The notes under the pieces: model-generated | The model's database searches: none | The model's input: the letters and a program-made list of their open reading frames with translations, nothing else | Told to the model about the DNA's origin: nothing | NCBI RefSeq assembly: GCF_030063445.1 | Contig: NZ_JASITD010000010.1 | Coordinates: forward strand, 116,854-180,853 | DNA length: 64,000 nt | Direction: 5' to 3' | DNA from: Hymenobacter sp. H14-R3 | Lineage (GTDB): Bacteria; Bacteroidota; Bacteroidia; Cytophagales; Hymenobacteraceae | Shown here: piece after piece, positions 9,221 through 18,154 of the stretch | Position numbering within the stretch: the first letter of the stretch is position 1 | Layout: each line of letters starts with the position of its first letter | Program-made: the position numbers and the translations under genes

Positions 9221-11158
9221 ATGCTTTATTTGTTCTTCACCACGCTGACGCTACTGGCCCCGCCCGCCCCCAAGTACCCCGCCGATGCCATTGCCCCGGC
9301 CCTACGCGAAAACGCCCACGCCGTAGTGCGCGCCTACGACGAAAAGGTGGTCGTAAAGTCGGCCAGCCAGCTGGTTAAAACGGTGCACAAGGTGGTGACG
9401 GTGCTCGACGAGTCGGGCAGCGACGACTACGGGATGCTGGCGCTGGACTACAGTAGTCTGCGGCATATCAGCTACTTGCGCGGGGCCGTGTACAACGCGC
9501 AAGGTCAGCTGCTGCACCAGCTGCGCCCCTCCGAAATACACGACCAGGGCATGGGTAGCAACAGCTTCATGGACGACCTGCGCACGCGCTACGCCGACCT
9601 GCGCCAGCCCACCACGCCCTACACGGTAGAGTTCGACTACGAAATTGTGTCGGAGAACACGCTATTCTACCCCGATTGGCAGCCCCAGGATGCCGAAAAC
9701 CTCGCCCTGGAAGGCGCTACGCTGCAAGTAACCATGCCCACCGCGCTGCCCCTGCGCTACCAAGAGCAGCTGCTGCCCGCCGGCGCGGCCAGCGCGCCCG
9801 TGGCCACCGGCAACCAGACCACCTACCGCTGGCAGCTGCCCGCCGCCCCCGCCCTGGAGCGCGAGCCGCTGGCCCCACCGCTCGATGAGTTGCTGCCCGC
9901 CGTGCACCTCGCCCCGGCCACCTTCGAGGTGCAGGGCCACGCCGGCTCGCTGGCCTCGTGGCAGAGCCTGGGGCAGTGGGTGTATCAGCTGGGGCAGGGC
10001 CGCGACGCGCTGCCGCCCGCCCTCACCGCCAAAATGGCCCAGCTCATCACTGTGGCCCCCGACCCCCGCGAGCGGGCCCGCAAGGTGTACGAGTTTTTGC
10101 AGGGCTCGACGCGCTACGTGTCGGTGCAGCTGGGCCTGGGCGGCTGGCAAACGGCCTCCGCCACCGCCGTGGCCACCGGCGGCTACGGCGACTGCAAAGC
10201 CCTGAGCAACTACACCTGCGCCTTGCTGAAGGCCGCGGGCCTGCCGCCGGCCTACGTAGCGCTGGTGGGCGCCGGCGAAGGGGCGTCCGACGTGCGCGCC
10301 GACTTCCCGAGCAGCCAGTTCAACCACGCCATCTTGTGCATGCCGCTGGCCGCCCACGGCACCATACCGGCCGATACCCTGTGGCTGGAATGCACCAGCC
10401 AGACCGATGCTTTCGGCTACATGGGCGCCTTCACCGGCAACCGCCACGCGCTGCTGCTCACGCCCGAGGGCGGCCGCCTAGTTGCCACCCCCCGCTACGG
10501 CGCGCAAGCCAACCGCCAGCAGCGCCGCACCGACCTCTGGCTCAATACCGAAGGCGGGGCCAAGGCTACCGTGCGCACCCAGCGCCTGGGCTTGGCCCAG
10601 GACACTTACGCCCAGCTGCTGCACAACGCCGACCCCGAGCAGCAGAAAAAATACGTTTCCAGCCGTTTGCGCCTCAGTCACTTCACCATTACGAGCCTGC
10701 GCCTGGCCAACGCCCCCACCCCGGCCTTGCCCGGCGTAGTCGAAACTATGGGCCTGGAGCTGGCCAGCATCGGCACCGCCGCCGGCCGCCGCATCTTGCT
10801 GGAGCCCAACTTGTTGGGCCGCCTCGGGGCGCTGCCGGCGCAAGTGGGCCCGCGCCTCACGCCGCTGGCCCTGCCGCCCGCCAGCCTCTACCAGGATACC
10901 GTGCGTCTGCACCTGCCCGCCGGCTTCCGGGCCGAAAACCTGCCCCAGCCCACGCAACTCACCTCCGCCTACGGCACCTACTCCAGCACCTGCACCACCC
11001 TGGCCGATGGCACCCTGCAATACGTGCGCCTGCTCGAAACCCGCCGCCCCAGCGGCACCACGCTACCCGCCGCCAAGTATTCTGAATATCAGGATTTTCG
11101 CCGCAAAATCAGCCAGGCTGATAACGCCCAGGTAGTGCTGGTAAAAACGGACGCGTGA
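9221..11158 (+). CDS. DUF3857/transglutaminase-like exported protein with intact Cys and His
   Basis: A 645-residue member of the same family as the two preceding genes but more divergent. After a short signal-like hydrophobic start (MLYLFFTTLTLLAPP) comes DUF3857, then a transglutaminase-like core with Cys325 in YGDCKAL and His369 in QFNHAIL. The acidic position is Glu390 in LWLECTS rather than the usual Asp. This copy may therefore be enzymatically active where its neighbours are not. The order of the cluster (two degenerate copies, then an intact one) suggests a shared process, perhaps on peptide or cell-wall substrates. That is inference. Confidence 0.85.
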   Translation: MLYLFFTTLTLLAPPAPKYPADAIAPALRENAHAVVRAYDEKVVVKSASQLVKTVHKVVTVLDESGSDDYGMLALDYSSLRHISYLRGAVYNAQGQLLHQLRPSEIHDQGMGSNSFMDDLRTRYADLRQPTTPYTVEFDYEIVSENTLFYPDWQPQDAENLALEGATLQVTMPTALPLRYQEQLLPAGAASAPVATGNQTTYRWQLPAAPALEREPLAPPLDELLPAVHLAPATFEVQGHAGSLASWQSLGQWVYQLGQGRDALPPALTAKMAQLITVAPDPRERARKVYEFLQGSTRYVSVQLGLGGWQTASATAVATGGYGDCKALSNYTCALLKAAGLPPAYVALVGAGEGASDVRADFPSSQFNHAILCMPLAAHGTIPADTLWLECTSQTDAFGYMGAFTGNRHALLLTPEGGRLVATPRYGAQANRQQRRTDLWLNTEGGAKATVRTQRLGLAQDTYAQLLHNADPEQQKKYVSSRLRLSHFTITSLRLANAPTPALPGVVETMGLELASIGTAAGRRILLEPNLLGRLGALPAQVGPRLTPLALPPASLYQDTVRLHLPAGFRAENLPQPTQLTSAYGTYSSTCTTLADGTLQYVRLLETRRPSGTTLPAAKYSEYQDFRRKISQADNAQVVLVKTDA

Positions 11159-11232
11159 GTAGCCTATGGCGGCGCCTATCAATAGGATGACGCAGGCTAA
11201 GAAGCAGAAAGTAGTCGTTGGGATAGCAATAA

Positions 11233-11269
11233 TTTACATTCTGCAAAGGACCGCTCATAGAATGTAAAA
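11233..11269. terminator. hairpin between convergent genes
   Basis: TTTACATTCT pairs with AGAATGTAAA across a 16-base loop, between the DUF3857 cluster and the convergent lipoprotein gene. It is a weak AT-rich stem, so termination is only a possibility. Confidence 0.35.
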
Positions 11270-11304
11270 GCTAAATCTCCTCTTGAATAGCCACCTAAAA
11301 AATA

Positions 11305-11784
11305 TCATTTACGGCGGTATGTTTGGCTAAATCCATCCGCGTAATTGTCTGCTATTTTTAGTTCAGCTCCTAATTCTTCAATGAGATAGGTAATTGGCTG
11401 TATGACTGAGGTACTAGGTGACCCTCCGCTAACGTGGTGATTAATGCGTAAAGTCTGGGTAATCTGCCCATTATAGATACTACGAGCTGACCTGACGGAA
11501 AAAGTAGTAGATTCTGTTAGCTGAGTAACTCCTTGTCGGGTATCATATTGTTGAAAGGTGCTGTCGGGTTTAAATACCCATATGGTAGCTACGCCTGTGG
11601 AGGAAGGCGTGTAGTTTTGATTTCCCGTCAGCCCGCCAACGGTCTTGACCCATTCCCATTCGCCACTAATGCTGTTTTCCGAAACTGCTGCTGGGGTAGG
11701 GTCAGTTATTGTGCTCTTCTCACAGCTGGTACTCATAGCTAACAAACTCAAGCTGGCTAGAGCAGGTAATGAATTGAATTTCAT
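11305..11784 (-). CDS. small lipocalin-like lipoprotein
   Basis: A 159-residue predicted lipoprotein. The ATG at 11784 gives a signal peptide with Cys just after MSTS, a relaxed lipobox acceptable in Bacteroidetes. The mature part begins with a low-complexity linker. A domain with ISGEWEWVKTVGG and IWVFKPDSTFQQYD follows, resembling the lipocalin-like lipoproteins common in this phylum. The open frame extends to 11844, but that extension would bury the signal peptide. GC content is clearly lower than in the flanking genes, which may indicate a later arrival. Function is unknown. Confidence 0.7.
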   Translation of the reverse strand: MKFNSLPALASLSLLAMSTSCEKSTITDPTPAAVSENSISGEWEWVKTVGGLTGNQNYTPSSTGVATIWVFKPDSTFQQYDTRQGVTQLTESTTFSVRSARSIYNGQITQTLRINHHVSGGSPSTSVIQPITYLIEELGAELKIADNYADGFSQTYRRK

Positions 11785-12084
11785 AGCAGGAAAGTAGGAA
11801 AAACTAAGCAGCGAAAAATTTGAACAACAACAAGTTGATGCCATATGAAAGTAAAACGTTGCATTGAGGCCCAGGATATATGACGGAGTCGAGCACCTAA
11901 GCGAGAATTCTTGCTAAAATACCACACTATGCACAGCGGCCAGCCAAGCCCAAAATCACCATTTTTCCCAGACTGGTCCGACAACTCCGCTTATGTTAAT
12001 GGATTTTACTCAAAGGAAATATAAGCATAAATTGGCTGTCACCTTGAAAGTTTTATACCTGTCTTTCGACTCAGCAAGCAACCC
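11785..12084. other. AT-richer intergenic stretch
   Basis: About 300 bases upstream of the lipoprotein and downstream of the helix-hairpin-helix gene. I see no convincing open frame, palindrome or RNA. It should hold the lipoprotein promoter, but no TAnnTTTG box stands out. Confidence 0.5.
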
Positions 12085-14205
12085 TCACAGCTTATACCGC
12101 ACCTGGGCAGTAACCTCCGAGCGCGCCGCGCCCTTGATTTCTTCCAGCCCCGAGCCCACGGTGGCCTGGTGCCGGTAGCGCGTGTCGGCGTAGCGCAGCC
12201 ATACCGTAAAGTGCTTATTGAGAGTAGCTTGGCCGATGGCGTAGGCCCGCGTACCCTGCCCGTAGAGCGCGGGCACCGACACGGCGTACAGCACGTCTTG
12301 CTCAAACACGTACTGCCGCGTGTCGTAGTCGTCGGTATCAAACACGGCGTAGCGGGCCGTGAGCCGTACCCGGCGCGCGAGCTGTACCGTGGCATCTTGG
12401 CTGAGCACGAAGCCGCGCCGCCAGGGCTGGTTGTCGTCGGCGCGCAAGTAGGTGGTTTGCAGGCGGGTGCGCAGGCCCAGCTGGGCGGTGGGCTGCACGT
12501 CGGCATACAGCAGCAGCGAGTGGCGCAGCTGCTGGCCGGGCAGCGGCAGCGGCCGGCCGGTGATGCTGGTGGGCAGGTCGAGCGGCTTGAGGCGGGCGCG
12601 GTACTGCACGTAGAGCAGGCTGGTTTTGGTAGGCGTGAAGGCCACGCGCAGCAGCGCATCCTGCCCGTGGCTGGGCGCGCCCACCCGGTAGCGCAGCCAC
12701 GGAAACCGAAACTGGTCGAAGTAAGCCGAGACCTCCCAGCGCGCCAGCGGCCTCACCTTCAGGCCGATATATAAACCGCTTTCGTTGATGTTGCGCGTGT
12801 TCTCGCCTAGCGCGTTGCCGTAAAAGGTGTGAAAATCAGTCTCATAGTGCCGCACCAGCACCGAGGCATCCACGGCCGGGCCGAGGCTGGCGAGTAGGCC
12901 ATTAACCAGGCCCAGGCCGCCGCCGCTGCTGCGCCCGCCCTCGCCAAAGAGCAGCAGGTTGCGCCAGCCGTAGCTGTAGTGCGCCCCCAGCGCCAGGTTG
13001 TTTTGGCCACTAAACTCGAACCGATTGTACGGCTCGGCCCGCTTTTGAAAAGCCGTGCCGTAGTGCGTGCCTACCGCCGTGAGGCCGAAGCTGAGGTGAC
13101 CATCGGCGCTGAGGTAGCCGACGTGGCCGCCGCCCACGGTTTCGGCCAGGCGCTGGCGGCCGGCTATTTCGGTGGCGGTGCGGTGCAGGCCGGTCAGCAG
13201 CAGGCTACTGCTGAATTCATCGAATTGCGCTAGCGAATCGGTGTTTTGCCGGGTGTTGGCGTCGATGTTTTTGCGCGAGGCGAATGCCGTGGCCTCCCAG
13301 CGCGGGGCCAGCTGGTAGGTGGCCGCCGCGCCCCGAAAAAACGTGTTTTCGAGTAGCGCCGCGTAGGGCCGCACGCCCAGCGCGGCGCGGCGCAGGTTGG
13401 TGATGGTTTCGGCCCCTTTGCCCGCCGCCAACCCCGACGACAGCAACAGGCCCTGCCCAAATTGCAGCTGGTAGTCGCCCAGCGCCAGCGTTTTGAGCCG
13501 GCCCTGTTCGTGCAGCACAAAGTGGGCCGACACAAAATCGGGCCCGTACTGGCGCTGGCCCGGCCGCCAGGCCAGCGGCTCGCCCGCGTCTTTCTCGGCC
13601 GTGAAGCCCAGGCTGAAATCGTGGGCGTGGCTCACGCGGTAGCGCAGGGCCACGGCATCGGGCGAGCCCAGGTAGCGCAGCGTGGGCCGCCCCTGAAACG
13701 TATCGGCGGCCGCGTAGCCCTTGCGCTGTTGCAGCACCCGCTCGTAGCGCAGCAGCACGGCGTTATTCTCCTCTTGCTTAATGCGCTGCCACAGGGTGCC
13801 GCGCACCGCGTTGGGCCGGGTGCTGGCCACCGTCACGAACGGCGCCACCCGCTCGATGGTGCGCACGTCCCAGCCCGGCACGGCTTGCAGCTCGTACACG
13901 CTCAGCAGCGGGCCAGTGGCCTGGCGGTGCCGCAGCAGGGCGGCCACCTGCTTTTCGGCGAGCAGGGGCAGGGCGCGCAGCTCCTCGGCGGTGGCGGTAT
14001 TAAGGTTGAGCGGCGACTGGTAGTAGTTGAGCAGCGTGCCGTACAAATCCTCATAAGGCACCTGGTCAGTCTGGATTTCGGCAAAAAGCTCCTGCGTAAG
14101 CCGGTCCAGCTCGGGCGCGCGGCGCGGAAATTCCTGGGCCGCCCCGAGGTAGGGAATTAAAAATGATAAATTAAAAATTAAAAACTGGGCTAACCGATGC
14201 TTCAT
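12085..14205 (-). CDS. helix-hairpin-helix domain protein with beta-barrel-like C-terminus
   Basis: A 706-residue exported protein. After the signal peptide (ending LGAAQ) comes a ComEA-like helix-hairpin-helix pair at about residues 70-130, seen as LNLNTATAEELRALP and LSVYELQAVPGWD. The remaining ~570 residues are rich in alternating aromatic/polar strands and look like an outer membrane barrel. Proteins of this layout are widespread and uncharacterised in Bacteroidetes. DNA binding at the cell surface or a role in uptake is possible but unproven. The hydrophobic core of the signal peptide (FLIFNLSFLI) is encoded by a dispersed AT-rich repeat (family D). The next gene lies 62 bases upstream on the same strand. 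Confidence 0.8.
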   Translation of the reverse strand: MKHRLAQFLIFNLSFLIPYLGAAQEFPRRAPELDRLTQELFAEIQTDQVPYEDLYGTLLNYYQSPLNLNTATAEELRALPLLAEKQVAALLRHRQATGPLLSVYELQAVPGWDVRTIERVAPFVTVASTRPNAVRGTLWQRIKQEENNAVLLRYERVLQQRKGYAAADTFQGRPTLRYLGSPDAVALRYRVSHAHDFSLGFTAEKDAGEPLAWRPGQRQYGPDFVSAHFVLHEQGRLKTLALGDYQLQFGQGLLLSSGLAAGKGAETITNLRRAALGVRPYAALLENTFFRGAAATYQLAPRWEATAFASRKNIDANTRQNTDSLAQFDEFSSSLLLTGLHRTATEIAGRQRLAETVGGGHVGYLSADGHLSFGLTAVGTHYGTAFQKRAEPYNRFEFSGQNNLALGAHYSYGWRNLLLFGEGGRSSGGGLGLVNGLLASLGPAVDASVLVRHYETDFHTFYGNALGENTRNINESGLYIGLKVRPLARWEVSAYFDQFRFPWLRYRVGAPSHGQDALLRVAFTPTKTSLLYVQYRARLKPLDLPTSITGRPLPLPGQQLRHSLLLYADVQPTAQLGLRTRLQTTYLRADDNQPWRRGFVLSQDATVQLARRVRLTARYAVFDTDDYDTRQYVFEQDVLYAVSVPALYGQGTRAYAIGQATLNKHFTVWLRYADTRYRHQATVGSGLEEIKGAARSEVTAQVRYKL
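14154..14185. repeat. family D AT-rich repeat, inside the coding region
   Basis: AATTAAAAATGATAAATTAA and following bases form a repeat of the AATTAAAAATGA type. It lies inside the helix-hairpin-helix gene and encodes its signal peptide core. An inverted partner lies at 14248-14274. Confidence 0.6.
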
Positions 14206-14247
14206 GGTTCTTTATTCCAGACTCGTTGGCGCGCTTGCACCAAAGAG

Positions 14248-14274
14248 CCATTTTTAATTCCTCATTTTTAATTC
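14248..14274. repeat. family D AT-rich repeat, inverted partner
   Basis: CATTTTTAATTCCTCATTTT and following bases are inverted relative to the copy at 14154. It overlaps the stop codon of the gene starting at 15146, supplying its final Asn codon and TAA. Confidence 0.6.
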
Positions 14275-15146
14275 TCCCTCTTCTCCCACTGCCAGCCCAC
14301 GCTGAAGTACTGGCTCAGCCCCAGTGCATTGTGCCAGCCGGCCGCGTAGTCGAGCTGAAAATCGCCGGCGCGCAAACCCACGCCGCCGGTAGTTTGCTGG
14401 CTTAAGCTGGCGTAGCCCAGGCGCACGGCCACGGCCGCCGTGGGCAGGTATTCGAGGCCGGCCTTCACGCCGGTATCGCGCTCCACGTCTTTTTCGGCCT
14501 CGGCCAGCAGCAGCACCTGCTTGCCGGGGCGGTAGGCCAGGCCCACGCGCAGCACGGTGGGCAGGCGCTCATCTTGGTAATCAGCTAGTTTGGCCTGCGT
14601 GATATTGTAGAGGTAGGCGCCCAGCGTGAGGCGCTGGGGCAGGATGTCGGCCTGCCCGCCCAGCGAAGCGGCCAGCGTGCGGCGGCTGCCCAGGTCCTGG
14701 AAGCTCACTTGCAGCGCGTCGAGCCGGCCGCCTACGCTCACCACGCCCACCCGGTAGGCGTAGGCCGCGCCCACCCGCGTCTCATTATACAAAACGCCCC
14801 CAAAGCGCTGGGCCTCAATGCCTACTACGCCCCGGCCCGCGCGGGCTGGCAGCCCCGCCGCGGCTGGCTCTACCACGCCCAGAGGCAGCGCTACCGCTAC
14901 CGCCGCCACGTTGAGGCTCGGAATGAGGTAGCGATTCTCGAAATAAATGCCCGCCGTGGGCCGGGTGAGGCTGCCCAGCCCGGCCGCGTTGTTGGCCACC
15001 GCCCACACCTCGCCGCCCAGCGTGGCCGAGGCATTGCCCAGCGCCTGCGCCCGGCCGCCGTGCCCGGCCGGGCCGTTGCCCTGCGCGTGCAGCAAGGGGC
15101 AAGTAATGAGTAAGAGGATAACAAGGAAGGGTAAATACTTGGTCAT
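14268..15146 (-). CDS. PorV/PorQ-like outer membrane barrel protein
   Basis: A 292-residue exported protein. The ATG at 15146 gives a signal peptide (TKYLPFLVILLLI... ending HAQG). A TTG nine bases upstream is also possible. Mature sequence begins with GGRAQALGNASATLGG and the AVANNAAGLGSL pattern typical of PorV, PorQ and FadL-like barrels, followed by regular beta strands to the terminal aromatic end (FSVGWQWEK). PorV and PorQ act in type IX secretion. This protein could be a relative of unknown task. It lies upstream of the helix-hairpin-helix gene in the same direction, 62 bases apart, so the two probably form an operon. Confidence 0.7.
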   Translation of the reverse strand: MTKYLPFLVILLLITCPLLHAQGNGPAGHGGRAQALGNASATLGGEVWAVANNAAGLGSLTRPTAGIYFENRYLIPSLNVAAVAVALPLGVVEPAAAGLPARAGRGVVGIEAQRFGGVLYNETRVGAAYAYRVGVVSVGGRLDALQVSFQDLGSRRTLAASLGGQADILPQRLTLGAYLYNITQAKLADYQDERLPTVLRVGLAYRPGKQVLLLAEAEKDVERDTGVKAGLEYLPTAAVAVRLGYASLSQQTTGGVGLRAGDFQLDYAAGWHNALGLSQYFSVGWQWEKREN

Positions 15147-15304
15147 AGGCCCCAACGTGGCTAAGAAAGTCGAAATATAAGCCTGCTAGCAATCAGCTGC
15201 TAATGCATACTAGTAACTTTATTTTTACGTGCGTGCGGTCCCTTGGGTCGCCCAGCCCGGCCGGCCGGGGCAAACTTTGCGCGGTCCTCCGGTCTTTTTG
15301 CCTT

Positions 15305-15517
15305 ATGCTTCGTCGCTTGCTGCTTTTGCTAGTGCGGTTTTACCAGCTCTTTATTTCGCCGCTCACCCCACCGAGCTGCCGCTACACGCCCACCTGCTCG
15401 GCCTACGCCGCCGAGGCTATTGGCAAGTACGGGGCCTGGCGTGGAGGACGGCTGGCGCTGCGGCGCATCGGGCGCTGCCATCCGTGGGGCGGGCACGGGC
15501 ACGACCCGGTGCCGTAG
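15305..15517 (+). CDS. yidD: membrane protein insertion efficiency factor YidD
   Basis: A 70-residue protein with the family hallmark: [25 protein letters not shown], here split as [10 protein letters not shown] and [12 protein letters not shown], then the [12 protein letters not shown] end. Size is normal for YidD (about 70-85 residues). The chosen ATG at 15305 places the short hydrophobic helix LLLLLVRF at the N-terminus. Upstream in-frame sequence is not conserved in the family. YidD assists YidC-dependent membrane protein insertion at the inner membrane. It is followed at 38 bases by a lipoprotein gene. Confidence 0.93.
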   Translation: MLRRLLLLLVRFYQLFISPLTPPSCRYTPTCSAYAAEAIGKYGAWRGGRLALRRIGRCHPWGGHGHDPVP

Positions 15518-15555
15518 TGTAGCCAACAGGCTCATTTTAGCGTACAAGCGCACCT

Positions 15556-16476
15556 ATGCTGTATATCCCGCTCCTTATCCGCCCACTGCTGGGCTTCATG
15601 CTCCTCACTACGGCCTGCTCCTCGGCCGAGGGTGACCGCGCCAGCGCCGACCAGCCGCAGGACGTGACCCAAACGCACCCCGGCAAAAAAGGCAAAAAAG
15701 GCGGCCACAAAAAAGACAAGCAAGCCGTTGCCCTGGAGGGCCTACGCCGCGTGGGCAAGCTCACTGATGGCATTATGGAAAGCTCGGGCCTGTGCGCCGC
15801 GCCCGAGGCGGGCACCTACTTCACCTTCGGCGATGATGGCCAGCAGCCCACCGTGTGGCGCGTGGACGCCACCGGCCAGCAGGTAGGCGAGTTCACGCTG
15901 GGCGCGCCCAACCACGACTGGGAGAGCCTGAGCCGCGACGCCAGCGGCAACTACTACCTGGGCGACTGCGGCAACAACAACAACGACCGCCAGAACCTGG
16001 CCATCCTGCGCTTCCGCCCCGACGCCCCCGATAAAGTCAGTAAAATCAACTTCAAGTACCCCGACCAAACGGCGTTTCCGCCTGACAAGCCAGAGCGTAA
16101 CTTCGACTGCGAGGCCAGCCTCTGGCACGCCGGCCAGGTGTATTTATTCACCAAAGACCGCGCCCAGTCGGCCACCTGCAAGGTTTATACGGTGCCCGAA
16201 GCCCCCGGCAACTACACCGCCAAGCTCGTAACCAAGCTCGCCCTGCCCGGCCAGGTCACCGATGCCACGCTGGCCCCCAGCGGCCACCGCCTCGCGCTGC
16301 TGGCGCGGCAAGAGCTGTTCGTGCTGGAGGGCAATACCTGGGACGAAATCCTGAAAGCCCCGCCCCGCCACATCAGCCTCAAAGGCGCGGGCCAAACGGA
16401 GGGCGTAGCCTTCAAAACCGAGAATACGCTGCTGATTACGACCGAGCAAGGCGATGTGTATGAGTTTGATTTATAA
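15556..16476 (+). CDS. lipoprotein with beta-propeller-like domain
   Basis: A 306-residue predicted lipoprotein with lipobox LTTAC (Cys21). A lysine/glycine-rich linker spans residues 43-57 (GKKGKKGGHKKDK). The rest looks like propeller blades: DGIMESSGLCAA, APNHDWESLSRD, YYLGDCGNNNNDRQN. The DWE and GDCGNN motifs are typical of a conserved but unnamed Bacteroidetes family. Possible calcium binding at GDCGNNNND is a guess. It ends just before a strong bidirectional terminator. Likely surface or periplasmic. Function is unknown. Confidence 0.72.
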   Translation: MLYIPLLIRPLLGFMLLTTACSSAEGDRASADQPQDVTQTHPGKKGKKGGHKKDKQAVALEGLRRVGKLTDGIMESSGLCAAPEAGTYFTFGDDGQQPTVWRVDATGQQVGEFTLGAPNHDWESLSRDASGNYYLGDCGNNNNDRQNLAILRFRPDAPDKVSKINFKYPDQTAFPPDKPERNFDCEASLWHAGQVYLFTKDRAQSATCKVYTVPEAPGNYTAKLVTKLALPGQVTDATLAPSGHRLALLARQELFVLEGNTWDEILKAPPRHISLKGAGQTEGVAFKTENTLLITTEQGDVYEFDL

Positions 16477-16500
16477 AGCATTATGTGTAAAGCGCCTGTT

Positions 16501-16535
16501 ATTGCGAGCGCAACGAAGTGGAGCGCGGTAATGAC
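16501..16535. repeat. family B element, single arm
   Basis: ATTGCGAGCGCAACGAAGTG followed by GAGCGCGGTAATGAC. It matches the arms of the hairpin at 60506-60629 and the copy at 50187. Confidence 0.7.
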
Positions 16536-16561
16536 AAACGGTTTTGCGTAAGTCATAATAT

Positions 16562-16613
16562 GTTTAACAGAAAAGCCCGCTGCACTTAAATGCAGCGGGC
16601 TTTTCTGTTAAAC
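16562..16613. terminator. bidirectional terminator
   Basis: A perfect stem of about 23 base pairs around a six-base loop (CTTAAA), with core AAAAGCCCGCTGCA and TGCAGCGGGCTTTT. A-runs and T-runs flank both sides. It lies between the convergent lipoprotein and lgt genes. Confidence 0.9.
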
Positions 16614-16714
16614 AACAGGTAGCGTTCCAAAGCGAGGCGTGGCAGGCGCGCACCATGGCGCGTGCCAGCGCTACACAGCCAGGCCGGCGGCAAACGCATC
16701 GTGGCGCGTGCCTA

Positions 16715-17719
16715 CTATACTTTGGCGGCGGCCGCCTGGGCGGCTTCTTCCTCGGCCAGGTCGCGTGGGGCGTAGCCGTACGGGTTTTTGGGGTCTTTGC
16801 CGGCGCGCAGCAATATCCATAAGCCAATGATAATGCACGGGATGCTCAGCAATTGCCCAATGTTGAGGTGATACTGCGCGATGAGGCCCGTTTCCTGCGA
16901 TACCTGGTTTTCCTTTAGGTATTCAACTAAAATACGGAAGGTGAAGAGCAGCACCACGAACAAGCCAAGGAGCAGCCCGCGCGGCGTGCGCTCCTTGTAT
17001 TTATTCCACAAGCCGTAAAGAATAACGAGTAGAAACACGCAGAACAGCGACTCGTAAATTTGGGTGGGGTGGCGCGGCACGGCCATTTCCATGCCCATGG
17101 CGGGCGCGGTGCCAGCGGGTAGCACTTCGGTGTGGTCCTCGCCGTTGGGCAGGCGGCTGCGCTGCACCAGCACGGCCCCGGGGGGCAGCGGCGTCACGGG
17201 CACTTGCAAGTGCTCGGTATCGCGCGGAAACACGAAAGCCCAGGGCACATCGGTGGGCTTGCCCACAATTTCGGAGTTCATCAGGTTGCCCAGCCGGATG
17301 CACGCCCCGGCTATGGCCACCGTAATCACAATGCGGTCAAGCACCCACAGGTAGTCGAACTTATTGCGATAGCTGAAAAGAATTACCGCTAGCGGGATGA
17401 CAACCGTGGCCCCGTGCGAGGCCAGGCCACCGTGCCATATTTTTAAAATCTCCCACGGATGCTTGCTGTAGGCGGGCCAGTCGTAAAAAAAAACGTGGCC
17501 CAGCCGTGCGCCCAGTACTGTGCCCACTACCATGTAAAACGTGAGGACGTCGACCCAATAAGGCCGCACATCCTCTTTTTTGAACATATTGGTAATTACA
17601 AACGAGCTAATGACGAAGCCCAAGGCAAACAGCACACCGTACCAACGCAGCAGCAGCGGGCCGATTTCGGCAATGATGGGCGAGACGTTCCAAGTAATGT
17701 AGGCGAGTAAAGGGGACAT
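16715..17719 (-). CDS. lgt: prolipoprotein diacylglyceryl transferase
   Basis: A 334-residue inner membrane enzyme that adds diacylglycerol from phosphatidylglycerol to the lipobox cysteine of prolipoproteins. Signature parts visible are LLLRWYGVLFALGF, IWHGGLASHGA, GACIRLGNLMNSEIVG (the Lgt motif with essential Arg and Asn) and RHPTQIYES. Seven hydrophobic segments are apparent. Between the Lgt motif and RHPTQIYE there is a polar loop of about 50 residues. The ATG at 17719 is preferred over the upstream TTG at 17728. A TACTTTTG box lies at 17743-17750 on the same strand. The predicted lipoproteins in this window are likely substrates. Confidence 0.95.
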   Translation of the reverse strand: MSPLLAYITWNVSPIIAEIGPLLLRWYGVLFALGFVISSFVITNMFKKEDVRPYWVDVLTFYMVVGTVLGARLGHVFFYDWPAYSKHPWEILKIWHGGLASHGATVVIPLAVILFSYRNKFDYLWVLDRIVITVAIAGACIRLGNLMNSEIVGKPTDVPWAFVFPRDTEHLQVPVTPLPPGAVLVQRSRLPNGEDHTEVLPAGTAPAMGMEMAVPRHPTQIYESLFCVFLLVILYGLWNKYKERTPRGLLLGLFVVLLFTFRILVEYLKENQVSQETGLIAQYHLNIGQLLSIPCIIIGLWILLRAGKDPKNPYGYAPRDLAEEEAAQAAAAKV

Positions 17720-17742
17720 AGACGGCAAAGGAGAAGAAGCTT

Positions 17743-17750
17743 CAAAAGTA
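17743..17750 (-). promoter_or_regulatory. -7 promoter box of lgt
   Basis: On the minus strand TACTTTTG fits TAnnTTTG exactly, 24 bases before the lgt ATG. Confidence 0.5.
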
Positions 17751-17853
17751 CTAGCGCTACGGGCTAAGAGCCAGCAATGGCCGCGGCGTAGCCAAGTGTG
17801 TCGAGCTTAGGCAGCACGAAGCCTAAGCGTGGATGAGCAAGGAAAAAAATTGC

Positions 17854-18147
17854 TTAGCGAGCCAGCGGTTGCGCTGGGTTGCTGGTAGGGTAGCCAGCGC
17901 CGGCCGGGGCTGCTACGGCCCCATCGCCGCTCATAGCCAATACCAGCGCACAGAGTGCGGCGGCATAGGCGGGCTTACGTAGCCAATTGGGTAGCAAGGC
18001 GTTAGCAGCATCAGCCTGGGCCAGGAGCCGGGCGTGCACCCGCGCGTAAAAGAACGGCTGCGGTTCTGCCCGAGGGGGAAATCGCAGTTGGTGCAGCAGT
18101 TTTCCCCAGTCTTTGTCGGAGCCAGGGGGTAGGTCAGAATTAGACAT
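17854..18147 (-). CDS. probable anti-sigma factor, small membrane protein
   Basis: A 97-residue protein with a soluble N-terminal half (DWGKLLHQLRFPPRAEPQPFFYARVHARLL) and one hydrophobic segment at about residues 62-78 (AAALCALVLAMS). It starts 7 bases after the stop of the ECF sigma gene on the same strand. That arrangement, together with the FFYARVHARL segment typical of small anti-sigma proteins, suggests it tethers the sigma factor to the membrane. There is no zinc-binding HxxxCxxC motif, so it is not a ZAS-type factor. The assignment rests mainly on context. Confidence 0.6.
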   Translation of the reverse strand: MSNSDLPPGSDKDWGKLLHQLRFPPRAEPQPFFYARVHARLLAQADAANALLPNWLRKPAYAAALCALVLAMSGDGAVAAPAGAGYPTSNPAQPLAR

Positions 18148-18154
18148 GGCGAAA

